Source: Arthrobacter jinronghuae (GTDB lineage: Bacteria; Actinomycetota; Actinomycetes; Actinomycetales; Micrococcaceae). Taken from it: 64,000 bases of DNA. Each line of letters opens with the position of its first letter. Position 1 is the first letter of the stretch. Position numbers and translations under genes: made by a program. The DNA lies in the NCBI RefSeq assembly GCF_025244825.1, contig NZ_CP104263.1:124001-188000 (forward strand), given 5' to 3'. Below, one piece after another: positions 50,033-58,579 of the stretch. The notes under the pieces are model-generated. The model did not search any database. It saw nothing but the letters and a program-made list of their open reading frames with translations, and was not told where the DNA came from.

Positions 50033-51810
50033 GCCCACTGCTGCACCGGGAGGCCATCCGCGCGCGGGTCGAGGTGCTGGCCTCTTCCGGCCGGAAAGCC
50101 GATGCCCTGGCCCTGCTGCAGGAGCAGGCTCCCCACCATCTGGACGAACCGTGGCTCCACGCGGATCTGGCCCAGCTGTACGTCAGCCTGGAACGCTACG
50201 CGGAGGGCGAGCAGGCCGCCCGCCAAAGTCTGTCCCTTGACCCGGAGGGGCGGGAGGCGCTGCTTCTGCTCGCCATTGCCCAGCAGGAGCTGGAACGTTC
50301 GGCGGAAGCCAGGGATACGGCCGCGACCGCCGTCGCGCTCTACCCCGACGACGCCGTCGCGCACCGGATTGCCGCGGCCGTCTATGTAGGCTCCGACGAC
50401 GAGGCGGACCGGAAACAGGGTTGGGCGCACATCCAGCGCGCGTTGGAACTGAATCCGCACGATCCCGAGCAGTACGTGGTTGCCGTTTATGCCAATACAG
50501 CGGTCAGCGGTCCCGTCGCGCTGAGTCGGCGGTTCCTGGAAGAGGGGCTCTCGCTCGATCCCGGAAACCGTCAGCTGATTCTGGCCAGCGCGGCCCTCCA
50601 GGAATCCCCGGCCGGGATCGACCCCGCCGCCCTCGTGTCGTCGCTCCTGGCGGTCAATCCGCAGGACCGGGTAGCCCTCGACTCTCTGCGCGGTGAGTTC
50701 TTCCGGCGGCTCACCAGCCTCGCCTTTATCCCGTGGCTGCAGGTTCTGGTGTTCGGTTTCCTGGCCACGTCCCTGGCCAATCAGGGAAACATCGCCTTCG
50801 TGGCCCTGGTCCTGGTGGTCCTGTTCGGGGCGGTGGCTTTTGTGCAGCGGCTGCGGCACGGACATCGCTACGCGCTGGGCCTGGATGGTGTCCGTATTGA
50901 TGACAAACGGGGGATGGCGGGAGCAGCCGCGGCACTGGCAGCTCTGGCCGGTGCCGGCTTCGCATCCCGCTGGCTGACGCCGGATGCCGCAGCGAGCGCC
51001 GTCCTCGCCCTGGTCCTGGCGGGTGTGCTGCTGGCTGTTGCCGGCGTCCGGCTGCTGCTGCATCTGCGGCGTTTTCCGCCCGGATACGCTATTGACCTCC
51101 TCCGTGGGAACCGGCGTGCGGGAGGCGGGGCGGCTGCCGCCTTCGCGGCCTTCGGTGCCGCCACCGCGGGCACCCTGTGGACTGCGGGGGACAGCAGCGG
51201 TGCGGCCGGAGGGTTCCTGTTGCTGGCCGCGGTCATTATGGCGGCTGCCGCCGTCCATCTGCTGGAAGGAGCCGAGCGGGAAACCGTGCCGAAATGGCGA
51301 GCCGACGGTTTCGAGGACTATCGGGAATGGCGGATCAAGATAGGCCTCCGTCCGTTCTGGTACCTGGTTGTCGGCGTTGTCCTGGGTTTCCTCCCGCTCC
51401 CTTCCGATCCGCTCGGCGCCAACCCGCTGACCGGCGTGATGGCGGTTGCTGCCGGCGGGTTCGTCCTGGTCCGCGGCATCTACACGACCGCCCTGCTGCT
51501 TGCCGCCCCGGACGAGCACCGCGAGGCGGGTCAGCGCCTGGCCATCCGTGCCGAAGGCGCAGGGACCCGGGTCCTGATTCCCGGGAACGTGGTTGTTACC
51601 GCCGTGCTGCTGGTTCCCCTGGCCCTGGTGGGCCTCGGTGCGGGCATGCTGTTCACCGGGTCCGGTCCCTCCGTCTGGGTGGACTCCGTCGATCTGCCGC
51701 AGGCACCGGACTTTCTCCGCGGCGGGGACACCCCGGAAATCCCGGACGTCCCGGGGCTCACGCCCGAACCGGCCCCCACCTGGCGCGTCCCGGGCCCTGA
51801 AGACCACTGA
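50029..51810 (+). CDS. TPR-repeat polytopic membrane protein coupled to the AAA+ ATPase
   Basis: The 593-residue product starts at GTG 50029 inside the stop of the ATPase gene. The first ~200 residues are TPR-like helices (ADALALLQEQAPHHLDEPWLHADLAQLYVSLERYAEGEQAARQSLSLDP and following units). After residue 230 come about ten hydrophobic segments (first two: about 233-255 and 262-280), and the last 40 residues are a Pro-rich tail. I find no transporter or enzyme motif. A membrane docking platform for the ATPase is the most natural idea, but this is inference from overlap and domain type. Confidence 0.85.
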   Translation: MSPLLHREAIRARVEVLASSGRKADALALLQEQAPHHLDEPWLHADLAQLYVSLERYAEGEQAARQSLSLDPEGREALLLLAIAQQELERSAEARDTAATAVALYPDDAVAHRIAAAVYVGSDDEADRKQGWAHIQRALELNPHDPEQYVVAVYANTAVSGPVALSRRFLEEGLSLDPGNRQLILASAALQESPAGIDPAALVSSLLAVNPQDRVALDSLRGEFFRRLTSLAFIPWLQVLVFGFLATSLANQGNIAFVALVLVVLFGAVAFVQRLRHGHRYALGLDGVRIDDKRGMAGAAAALAALAGAGFASRWLTPDAAASAVLALVLAGVLLAVAGVRLLLHLRRFPPGYAIDLLRGNRRAGGGAAAAFAAFGAATAGTLWTAGDSSGAAGGFLLLAAVIMAAAAVHLLEGAERETVPKWRADGFEDYREWRIKIGLRPFWYLVVGVVLGFLPLPSDPLGANPLTGVMAVAAGGFVLVRGIYTTALLLAAPDEHREAGQRLAIRAEGAGTRVLIPGNVVVTAVLLVPLALVGLGAGMLFTGSGPSVWVDSVDLPQAPDFLRGGDTPEIPDVPGLTPEPAPTWRVPGPEDH

Positions 51811-51820
51811 CCGGCCCGGG

Positions 51821-52816
51821 CTACCAGCGGTTCCGGGCCTCCTCGATCCAGCCGCCCAGCCCGTCCAGGGAATACTCGGTGCCGTCCGGGGTGCGCGCGG
51901 TTCCGGTCCAGGTGCCGAAAGCCTGCCAGGTCCGGGCACTGATCACGACGGCGTTGGTCACCGCGGTGCGGCGGTGGAAGGGGGTCAGGGTGGCATCGAT
52001 CCACGGTCCGTGCACCCGCCAGGCCGACGCCGGATCGGCGAGATCGTACGCAAACTCCAGTTCGCCGTCGTAGTGGTGCAGCCGCCCGTCCACTATCAGG
52101 GCGTTCTCCGTAGCCGGCGTGCCGGCGGTCCACTTCCCTCCGATCTGCAGGCCCAGCCGGGTGCCGTCCACCGTGCCCGAGCCCACGCCCCAGTTCCAGC
52201 GCTGCGAGTACGGCCAGCGCCCGCGGCCGCGGTCCAGCACCGCAAAGGAATCCGCTCCGCCTACCGGATACGTCCGTCCATCCACGGTGACGGTGCCGGA
52301 AACCCGGCGGGCCACGTCCTTGAGGGTGTACTGGTAACGGCTCGCTGACCACGGCACCACCACCCCGAGGACGTCTCCGTCCGCTTCAGCGAACAGGTCC
52401 GCCGAGATCCGGGAAGACGAGGCCTGCAGGCGGGTGCCGCCGTCGGCGTCGTGGAAACGCAGGCCGGCACCGCCGAAGGCTCCAAACGCTGTCAGCGGCG
52501 GCAGCGTATCCGGCAGGGAGACGTCCGCGTAGGAGGGCAGGATCTTCAGCGGATCCAGGCTGGTCTCCTTGCCCGTGCCGCGTTCGAACACGTACAGCTG
52601 CAGGGTGGAGGCGTAATCCAGGTGGGCAATGGTCAGGCCGACGGCAAGCTCGGGGGTAAGGATGCCCCAGTACTCCCAGCGCTTGGTCCGCCACCCGCCC
52701 TTGGCGCCCGAGGGAACCACGGGACGGTGCAGGGCGCTGCGGGCAAAGCCCACGGCTGCCGGATTCAGCACCCCGGCAGCCGAGCCGAGGTCAACGGGGG
52801 CGGTGATTTCATCCAT
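51821..52816 (-). CDS. DUF2804 family protein
   Basis: The 331-residue protein is a beta-rich cytoplasmic member of DUF2804: VGFARSALHRP near residue 27, RTKRWEYWGILTPELAVGLTIAHLDYASTLQLYVFE, WPYSQRWNWGVGSG and LQIGGKWTAGTPATENALIVDGRLH. The family is related to lipocalin-like or lipid-binding folds and has no known enzyme role. The start is ATG 52816 (MDEITAPVDLG), with TAGACT 8 nt before; the longer ORF is unsupported. It is convergent with the TPR gene and lies 53 bp beyond the stop of marR on the same strand. Confidence 0.88.
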   Translation of the reverse strand: MDEITAPVDLGSAAGVLNPAAVGFARSALHRPVVPSGAKGGWRTKRWEYWGILTPELAVGLTIAHLDYASTLQLYVFERGTGKETSLDPLKILPSYADVSLPDTLPPLTAFGAFGGAGLRFHDADGGTRLQASSSRISADLFAEADGDVLGVVVPWSASRYQYTLKDVARRVSGTVTVDGRTYPVGGADSFAVLDRGRGRWPYSQRWNWGVGSGTVDGTRLGLQIGGKWTAGTPATENALIVDGRLHHYDGELEFAYDLADPASAWRVHGPWIDATLTPFHRRTAVTNAVVISARTWQAFGTWTGTARTPDGTEYSLDGLGGWIEEARNRW

Positions 52817-52824
52817 GTGGCCCA

Positions 52825-52830
52825 AGTCTA
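52825..52830 (-). promoter_or_regulatory. -10 box TAGACT upstream of DUF2804 gene
   Basis: On the minus strand TAGACT ends 8 nt before ATG 52816, again without a ribosome site. Confidence 0.55.
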
Positions 52831-52869
52831 GGGGGCGCGAGCGGTCCGCCTTGCCGCCGCAGCCTTGGT

Positions 52870-53355
52870 CTATCGGTTGCCGGCACGCCGCCGGGTTGCA
52901 TCCAGAATGTCCTGGAGAGTCCACATTGCTGCTTCGAAGTGTTGCTCTCCCGCGTATGTTCCCCACAGGTGTTCCAATTCACGGACTTTGTCCGAAGCTT
53001 CGCTGAGCATCTGCAGACCCCGCGGGGTTGGCAGGATCAGTTTTGCCCGCGCGTCAGCGGGGTCGGGAACGCGCATCAGGTATCCCAGAGCCTGCAGCTC
53101 ATTCACCAGTTCCGACGTGGCGGCGAGGCTGAGCTGTGCCCTTGCGGCGAGGGCCGTCAGACGGATGCCCTTTGTGCCGATATTGCCGGTGATCTGCAGG
53201 TGGGCGGGGCGGAGATCCCCGTATCCGCGCAGGTCTGCCTCTTCCAGCAGTTCACGCCGGAATTCGGCCAGGAGCCGGACTAGGAGCTGGCCGACGGGGA
53301 GCCGCCTCCGAGCGGAATTTTCGGTAGCGGAATCTCTTGACGGCGGCAGTGACAT
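52870..53355 (-). CDS. MarR-family transcriptional regulator
   Basis: The 161-residue protein is a winged-helix regulator: LRPAHLQITGNIGTKGIRLTALAARAQLSLAATSELVNELQALGYLMRVPDPADARAKLILPTPRGLQML covers HTH and wing. The wing segment R-x-P-D-x-x-D-x-R is the classic MarR motif. A basic, disordered N terminus precedes. It is divergent from a hydrolase gene, and the 66-bp gap holds a perfect 17-bp palindrome, so self- and neighbour-repression is likely. The inducer is unknown. Confidence 0.93.
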   Translation of the reverse strand: MSLPPSRDSATENSARRRLPVGQLLVRLLAEFRRELLEEADLRGYGDLRPAHLQITGNIGTKGIRLTALAARAQLSLAATSELVNELQALGYLMRVPDPADARAKLILPTPRGLQMLSEASDKVRELEHLWGTYAGEQHFEAAMWTLQDILDATRRRAGNR

Positions 53356-53362
53356 GGTGGAG

Positions 53363-53368
53363 AGTCTA
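53363..53368 (-). promoter_or_regulatory. -10 box TAGACT, leaderless marR
   Basis: On the minus strand TAGACT ends 7 nt before ATG 53355 and starts 8 bp from the operator palindrome. Confidence 0.65.
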
Positions 53369-53376
53369 TGCCATAA

Positions 53377-53393
53377 GCTTCGGAATCCGAAGC
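53377..53393. promoter_or_regulatory. Perfect palindrome GCTTCGGAATCCGAAGC, MarR operator
   Basis: GCTTCGGA-A-TCCGAAGC is an exact 8-1-8 inverted repeat centred in the marR/hydrolase divergent promoter. Size and place fit a MarR dimer site. Confidence 0.8.
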
Positions 53394-53421
53394 ATTCTAA
53401 GGGTTCATCTTAGGAGGCGTC

Positions 53422-54249
53422 ATGGATACGAAAACAACGTCGACCGTGGTCCCTACAGCCGTAGGACCCCTCAGAATCCGCCGGATCGGCGCGGGTCCAC
53501 CGACGTTCCTTTGGCACAGCATGTTCGTTGATTCGGAGACTTTTGCCTCCGTCACGCAGGAGCTCGGGCGCGGGCGTGAGCTCTTCCTGGTGGACGGTCC
53601 AGGGCATGGAGACAGTCCAGGCCCCCGACGGCTCTATTCATTGCAGGACTGCGCGGCAGCGGCGGTGCAGGTGATGGACGCCCTTCAGGTTGCCGCCCCG
53701 GTTGATTGGGTGGGTAACGCGTGGGGCGGACACATGGGCATACTCCTGGCAGATAGCTCTCCGGCCCGCATCAGGACCTTGGTGACCATCGGAACGCCGG
53801 CCTATCCGCTGTCCGGGGCCGATCGCCGGAAGACCGCACTCCTGGTCCCGCTGTACCGGATTGTGGGCCCGCGGCCACTCAGCAAAGTTGTGGTGGACGC
53901 GCTGGTTGGGCAGGGAGCCGCCAAGAGCGCGCCTTCTGCTGCATCCGTTGTTGCCGCCGCCTTTCAACGCGGCGACAGGCAGGGAAAATACTGGGCCATG
54001 CGCTCGCTGATGCTCCGCCGTCCGGATCTTCGCCCGGTCCTGCCGCGGCTGCAGGTGCCAACTCTGATGATGTCCGGCCGGGATGATCCCATGAACGACG
54101 TCGGTGAGGCGGAACGGGCGGCCCGTTCCATGCCTGCCGGTCGGTTCGTTCCTGTGACGGGCGGTGGACACGTCGCGCCGCTGCTCGTGGCTCCGGATGA
54201 GGTCACCCGGACCATCCTGGAGTTCTGGGCCGCTCAGGACGGCGGATAG
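53422..54249 (+). CDS. Alpha/beta hydrolase-fold protein lacking the usual nucleophile
   Basis: The 275-residue product has the fold: PTFLWHSMFVD, LFLVDGPGHGDSPGP, a nucleophile elbow DWVGNAWGGHMG, a loop with TLMMSGRDDPMND (acid Asp) and a C-terminal VTGGGHVAP (His). The elbow should be G-x-Ser-x-G, but residue 100 is Ala (codon GCG at 53719-53721). The acid and His remain. It may be a non-hydrolytic binding protein, or have lost activity. ATG 53422 follows TTAGGAGG. It is controlled by the divergent MarR and the palindrome at 53377. Confidence 0.88.
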   Translation: MDTKTTSTVVPTAVGPLRIRRIGAGPPTFLWHSMFVDSETFASVTQELGRGRELFLVDGPGHGDSPGPRRLYSLQDCAAAAVQVMDALQVAAPVDWVGNAWGGHMGILLADSSPARIRTLVTIGTPAYPLSGADRRKTALLVPLYRIVGPRPLSKVVVDALVGQGAAKSAPSAASVVAAAFQRGDRQGKYWAMRSLMLRRPDLRPVLPRLQVPTLMMSGRDDPMNDVGEAERAARSMPAGRFVPVTGGGHVAPLLVAPDEVTRTILEFWAAQDGG

Positions 54250-54336
54250 CCTCCGGGCTTGGTGCGGCCGCTGCACTGGCCCAGTCACCGATCTGCCGCT
54301 TCACGGAGGATCCTGCAGAACAACGCTGACCTGCTC

Positions 54337-54342
54337 TAGGCT
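54337..54342 (+). promoter_or_regulatory. -10 box TAGGCT of the nitrilase gene
   Basis: TAGGCT predicts a start about 30 nt before GTG 54378, which has GAAGGTGG upstream. Confidence 0.4.
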
Positions 54343-54377
54343 GGGGACAAGCGAGCCCGAAACGAAGGTGGTCGAAA

Positions 54378-55184
54378 GTGTTAGTCAGCGTCGGTCAGTT
54401 CAGCCCCTCCGGTGAGGTCCGGGAGAACCTGGACACCATGCGTTCCCTGGCCGGCAAGGCCCGCGCCGAGGGCTCGGAGCTGATCATTTTCCCCGAAGAA
54501 TCCATGTTCAGCATCGGCAAGGTGGAAGGATCGCTGGCCGCCGCCGTCGACGCCTCCTGGACCACCTTCGTCTCCCAGCTGTCCCTGCTCGCCGCCGAGC
54601 TGGAAATCGCGGTGATCGCCGGCGGCTACGAGTCCAGCGGCGAGGAACGGCCGTTCAACACCCTGGTCCTCATCGATTCCACCGGACGGATTGTGGACAC
54701 GTACCGCAAGCTTCACCTCTACGACGCGTTTTCCTACGCCGAATCGACCCGGATCAAACCGGGCGACGGCGGCGTGAAGGTTATGCAGGTAGGGGACCTC
54801 CGGGTGGGGGTCATGACCTGCTATGACCTGCGCTTCCCGGAACTGGCACGGGCGCTCGCCGACCTCGACGCGGATTTGCTGGCTGTGCCGGCGGCCTGGT
54901 TCAAGGGTGAGCACAAGATCGACCACTGGGAAACCCTGCTCAAGGCGCGTGCCATTGAAAACACGCTGTGGGTTGCCGCGGCGGGAACCTCCAGCCGGCA
55001 TACCGTGGGCCACTCCGCCATTTTGGACCCCATGGGAGTGCCGCAGGCCGCGCTGGAGGACGAGCGTGAGGCCGTAGTGACGGCGGACGTCACCCGCCAG
55101 CGGATCGACGACGTACGGCAGTTCCTGCCGGTGTTGAGGAACCGCCGCTTTGCCGGAAATGCGCGGATTGTGGAGGCGCACTAG
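54378..55184 (+). CDS. Carbon-nitrogen hydrolase (nitrilase superfamily)
   Basis: The 268-residue protein has the Glu-Lys-Cys triad: LIIFPEESMFS (Glu), YRKLHLYDAFSYAES (Lys) and GVMTCYDLRFPELARAL (Cys). The following AAWFKGEHKIDHWETLLKARAIENTLWV is typical of the superfamily. Closest in style are omega-amidase/Nit-type amidases; the substrate is unknown. GTG 54378 is the start. Monocistronic. Confidence 0.94.
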   Translation: MLVSVGQFSPSGEVRENLDTMRSLAGKARAEGSELIIFPEESMFSIGKVEGSLAAAVDASWTTFVSQLSLLAAELEIAVIAGGYESSGEERPFNTLVLIDSTGRIVDTYRKLHLYDAFSYAESTRIKPGDGGVKVMQVGDLRVGVMTCYDLRFPELARALADLDADLLAVPAAWFKGEHKIDHWETLLKARAIENTLWVAAAGTSSRHTVGHSAILDPMGVPQAALEDEREAVVTADVTRQRIDDVRQFLPVLRNRRFAGNARIVEAH

Positions 55185-55380
55185 GTCTGGGCCGCCCTGC
55201 CGAAAAAATTTCCCAGGAGCTGCGTAACCTTTTCGTACCCGTCCGCGATTACCTGTTTGTAACGGCCGCGCCGAGGCTTATCCCCCCAACGAGCATCGGT
55301 GCGGCCGTTGCACGCATGTCTACGGCAGTGGACGCGGTAGCATTTGGACCACTCCCGCTTCCCAGGAAAGTGAATCCGCC

Positions 55381-55941
55381 GTGCCTGCACCGCTTACTGA
55401 GCAAACGCTCCGTGATGCGCGTGCCCGAAAACCGGCGGCTTTGCGGGAAATCTACGACGACTTCGCGCCCGGCATTCTCGGCTACCTCCGCTCCAAGGGG
55501 TGCGATGACCCCGAAGCGCTCACGCAGGAAGTCTTCCTGACGCTGTTCTCCAAACTGGACACGCTTAAGGGAGGGCTCCGCGGGGCCCGTACCTTCGCTT
55601 TCTCCGTTGCCCACGCCCGTATGGTGGACGACGTCCGACGGCGCGAGCGCGAGCCGGTAATGGCCGTGTTCGATCCGGAGCTGGACCGCCGTGAAGCCGA
55701 ATCCGCGGAAGAAAGCGTGCTCGGCGCCGTTGCGGGAGCCGAGCACCTGCTGGAAGGGCTCACGCAGCAGCAACAGGAAGTCCTGCTGCTGCGCGTGGTG
55801 GCCGATCTTTCCATTGAAGAATCGGCGAAGATCATGGGGCGCAGTGCCGGTGCGGTCAAGCAGCTCCAGCGCCGCGCACTGGGTGTACTCAAGAACCAAC
55901 TCGAACGGAAGGAGGTACCGGACAATGAACGAGCATCCTGA
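55381..55941 (+). CDS. ECF-type RNA polymerase sigma factor
   Basis: The 186-residue protein has region 2 (LREIYDDFAPGILGYLRSKG, DPEALTQEVFLTLFSKLDTLKGG, RTFAFSVAHARMVDDVRRRERE) and region 4 (LTQQQQEVLLLRVVADLSIEESAKIMGRSAGAVKQLQRRAL). It directs transcription in response to an envelope or oxidative cue. GTG 55381 follows AGGAAAG. Its end overlaps a membrane protein gene (55925), the usual sigma/anti-sigma arrangement. Confidence 0.92.
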   Translation: MPAPLTEQTLRDARARKPAALREIYDDFAPGILGYLRSKGCDDPEALTQEVFLTLFSKLDTLKGGLRGARTFAFSVAHARMVDDVRRREREPVMAVFDPELDRREAESAEESVLGAVAGAEHLLEGLTQQQQEVLLLRVVADLSIEESAKIMGRSAGAVKQLQRRALGVLKNQLERKEVPDNERAS

Positions 55942-56713
55942 AGGGCAGGACAAGCTCTATGTCCGCGGCCTCCTGGCGGAAGCCGGCGTCGAGGAGTCTC
56001 CCGAACTGGTTGAACAGCTGCTCGCCCTGCGCATGCAGTCCCGTGTTCCTGCGCCGGAACCCGACGAAGAGCTGGCTGCCCTTTTCGCCGGCAACCCCGT
56101 GCCGCTTCGCCCCAGGGTTCGGCGCGGCCGCGGCATCATCCTCGGCGCTGCCCTGATCGGGGCCATGGGCGTCGGTGCCGGCGGCGTCGCGGCCAACCCT
56201 GACTTCCTGATTCGAGCGGATCCGAGGCCCGAAGTCACCTTCACTCCGGAAGCGCCCACGCTGCAACGGTCCGAGCCCGCTGCCCCGGAGGCGGTTCCGG
56301 ATCCGCTGCCCGCTGCCGCCGTTCCGGCGGCGGAGCCCGCGCCGACTGCGGCAGCCGTCCCTGTACCCGCACCCGTCCCGGAGCCCGAGCCGGAGCCGGA
56401 GCAGGCACCGGCTCCGGCTATCCTCCCTGCCCCGGGTGTGAAGCCGGGCAACCCTCCCCTTCCGGTCATCGGGGGCGGCCACGGGATTGTTCCGGACCCG
56501 CCTCGCGGCGATGACCTTCATGAGGGTGCCAACGCCGGCGGCCGGGCCGCCAACGGAGCGGGAGCGAATCTGGCCGGTGACCGTGAATCCTCGCGCCAGG
56601 ACTCGCGCTCGGGTTCGCGCCAGGACTCGGACGCAGGGTCGGATAAAGACAAAGGCCGGGGCAACGGCGGGGCCGGCTCCCCCGGCCGCGGTTCGCCCCA
56701 CCGGGACCGGTAG
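55925..56713 (+). CDS. Single-TM proline-rich protein, candidate anti-sigma factor
   Basis: The 262-residue product overlaps the sigma gene by 17 bp, with AAGGAGG before ATG 55925. The N-terminal ~75 residues (EGQDKLYVRGLLAEAGVEESPELVEQLLALRMQSRVPAPEPDEELAALFAG) could bind the sigma factor. One TM follows (about 78-98, GIILGAALIGAMGVGAGGVAA). The external part is Pro/Ala/Glu-rich, then Gly/Ser/Asp/Arg-rich. There is no zinc-finger HxxxCxxC motif. The role is inferred from position. Confidence 0.7.
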   Translation: MNEHPEGQDKLYVRGLLAEAGVEESPELVEQLLALRMQSRVPAPEPDEELAALFAGNPVPLRPRVRRGRGIILGAALIGAMGVGAGGVAANPDFLIRADPRPEVTFTPEAPTLQRSEPAAPEAVPDPLPAAAVPAAEPAPTAAAVPVPAPVPEPEPEPEQAPAPAILPAPGVKPGNPPLPVIGGGHGIVPDPPRGDDLHEGANAGGRAANGAGANLAGDRESSRQDSRSGSRQDSDAGSDKDKGRGNGGAGSPGRGSPHRDR

Positions 56714-56745
56714 GCCCGGCCGCGCAAAACCCCGCTGCCCGGCTG

Positions 56746-57252
56746 CTAAGCCGTCAGCTGCCGCTTGGAGGAGATCACCCCGGTGTTAAAACCGGCCAGG
56801 TTCAGGCCGCCGTGGAAGCGGGCATGCTCGATCTTCACGCAGCGGTCCATCACCACGCTCAGTCCTGACGCTTCGGCCTGCCGGGCAACCTCTTCATGCC
56901 ACGACCCCAGCTGGAGCCAGAGGGTCCCGGCCCCTGCAGCTTTCGTCTCCGCCAGCACCGCCGGCAGGTCCTCGTGCCGGCGGAACACGTCCACGATGTC
57001 CGGGGCCTCGGGCAGGTCCGCCAGCGAGGCATACACCGGTCGGCCCAGGATCTCCTTCGCCGTCGGGTTCACGAAATACACCCGGTACCGCGAGGAAGAG
57101 AGTAGATACGTGGCGACGAAGTAGGACGCACGCGAGGGCTTGTCCGAGGCCCCGACAATGGCGATCGACTCGGCCGAGCGCAGCAGCGCAAGCCGCTCCG
57201 GCGCCGTCGGGCCGGTCCAGGTGCGTTGCCGGGCAGTGGTGTCAGCGGACAT
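56746..57252 (-). CDS. CoA-binding domain protein (YccU-like)
   Basis: The 168-residue protein has a Rossmann CoA-binding fold: SIAIVGASDKPSRASYFVATYLLSSSRYRVYFVNPTAKEILGRPVYASLADLP, then VDVFRRHEDLPAVLAE and TLWLQLGSWHEEVARQAEASGLSVVMDRCVKIEH. Such small proteins often follow metY or metA genes. The start (ATG 57252) lies 11 bp inside the end of metY, after GAGGAGA, showing coupling. Function unknown; CoA binding is inferred from the fold. Confidence 0.92.
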   Translation of the reverse strand: MSADTTARQRTWTGPTAPERLALLRSAESIAIVGASDKPSRASYFVATYLLSSSRYRVYFVNPTAKEILGRPVYASLADLPEAPDIVDVFRRHEDLPAVLAETKAAGAGTLWLQLGSWHEEVARQAEASGLSVVMDRCVKIEHARFHGGLNLAGFNTGVISSKRQLTA

Positions 57253-58579
57253 GGGCAATCTCCTCCTCAACAGACGGAACGGTGGTGGGCGCAGCCCCGG
57301 TGGCCGCCGTCAGCGCGGAATCCAGGTCCCAGAGAATGTCATCCAGGTCCTCCAGACCCACCGAAATGCGGATCAGGTCCTCGGGAACGCCGGCGCTGAT
57401 GAGCTGGTCGGGCGACAGCTGCTGGTGCGTGGTGGACCCCGGATGGATCACCAGCGTGCGGGAGTCACCCACGTTGGCCAGGTGGGAGGCAAGCTGCAGG
57501 GACTCGATGAAGGTCTGCCCCGCCGCCCGTCCGCCCCGGACCCCGAAGCTGAAGACCGAGCCGGGCCCCTTGGGCAGGTACTTCCGCGCCCGCCCATAAT
57601 GCGGATGCGACGGCAGCCCGGCGTAGCTGACCCAGGACACCCGCGGATCCGCTTCGAGCCATTCGGCCACCGCCTGTGCGTTGCGAAGGTGTTCGTCCAT
57701 GCGCTGGGCCAGCGTCTCCACACCCTGCAGCAGCGCAAACGCCGACGTTGCACTCAGCGCGGGGCCGATGTCACGCAGCTGCTCGGAGCGCAGCTTGGTC
57801 AGGAACCCGTATTCGCCGAAGTTCCCCCACCAAGAGATGTTGCCGTAGCTGGGTACCGGTTCGGTCATGGCCGGGAACTTTCCGTTGCCCCAGTCGAACC
57901 GGCCGCTTTCGACGACGACGCCGCCGAGGGTGGTGCCGTGTCCGCCCAGGAACTTCGTGGCGGAATGGATAACGATGTCCGCGCCGTGCGCGAACGGCTG
58001 GACCAGATACGGGGTGCTCAAGGTGGCGTCCAGGATCAGCGGCACACCGGCGTCGTGAGCCACCCGGGCCAACGCCTCGATATCGGTGACTTCGCCGCTG
58101 GGATTGGCGACGACCTCGGCGTACACGGCCTTGGTGTTCTCCTGCACCGCCGCGGCATAGTCCGCCGGATCGGTGCCCGGGACAAACGTGGTGTCGATCC
58201 CGAACCGGCGCAGGGTCACGTCCAGCTGCGTGAGCGTGCCGCCGTAAAGCTGGGCGGACGCCACGATGTGGTCCCCGGCGGAGCAGAGGGCGGCGAAGGT
58301 GATGAATTCGGCGGACATGCCCGACGCCGTCGCCACCGCTCCGATGCCTCCCTCCAGGGCGGCAATGCGCTCTTCGAACGCGGCGACGGTGGGGTTGCCG
58401 ATCCGCGAGTAGATGTTGCCGTACTTCTGCAGGGAGAACAGATTGGCGGCGTCGGCGGTGTCCTTGAAGACGAAGGACGTCGACTGGTAGATGGGGACGG
58501 CGCGGGCGCCGTGCAGGGCGTCGGGGGTGCCGCCGGCGTGCAGGGCACGCGTGCGGAAACCGAACTGATGTTCACTCAT
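57242..58579 (-). CDS. metY: O-acetylhomoserine aminocarboxypropyltransferase
   Basis: MetY makes homocysteine from O-acetylhomoserine and sulfide, using PLP. The 445-residue length matches. Motifs: FRTRALHAGGTPD, VPIYQSTSFVFKD, YSRIGNPTVAAFEERIAALEGG, the PLP-Lys segment DIVIHSATKFLGGHG, and RTLVIHPGSTTHQQLSPDQL. It heads a two-gene unit with the CoA-binding protein. Unlike many actinobacterial metY genes I see no SAM riboswitch just upstream (58580-58704); the riboswitch in this window precedes the ABC operon. Confidence 0.96.
   Translation of the reverse strand: MSEHQFGFRTRALHAGGTPDALHGARAVPIYQSTSFVFKDTADAANLFSLQKYGNIYSRIGNPTVAAFEERIAALEGGIGAVATASGMSAEFITFAALCSAGDHIVASAQLYGGTLTQLDVTLRRFGIDTTFVPGTDPADYAAAVQENTKAVYAEVVANPSGEVTDIEALARVAHDAGVPLILDATLSTPYLVQPFAHGADIVIHSATKFLGGHGTTLGGVVVESGRFDWGNGKFPAMTEPVPSYGNISWWGNFGEYGFLTKLRSEQLRDIGPALSATSAFALLQGVETLAQRMDEHLRNAQAVAEWLEADPRVSWVSYAGLPSHPHYGRARKYLPKGPGSVFSFGVRGGRAAGQTFIESLQLASHLANVGDSRTLVIHPGSTTHQQLSPDQLISAGVPEDLIRISVGLEDLDDILWDLDSALTAATGAAPTTVPSVEEEIAHVR

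Noticed and set aside
49987..51939. Minus-strand ORF of 650 aa opposite the TPR membrane gene
   Set aside because: Gln/Arg/Gly-rich shadow; the plus-strand frame has clear TM segments and overlaps the upstream gene by 4 bp.
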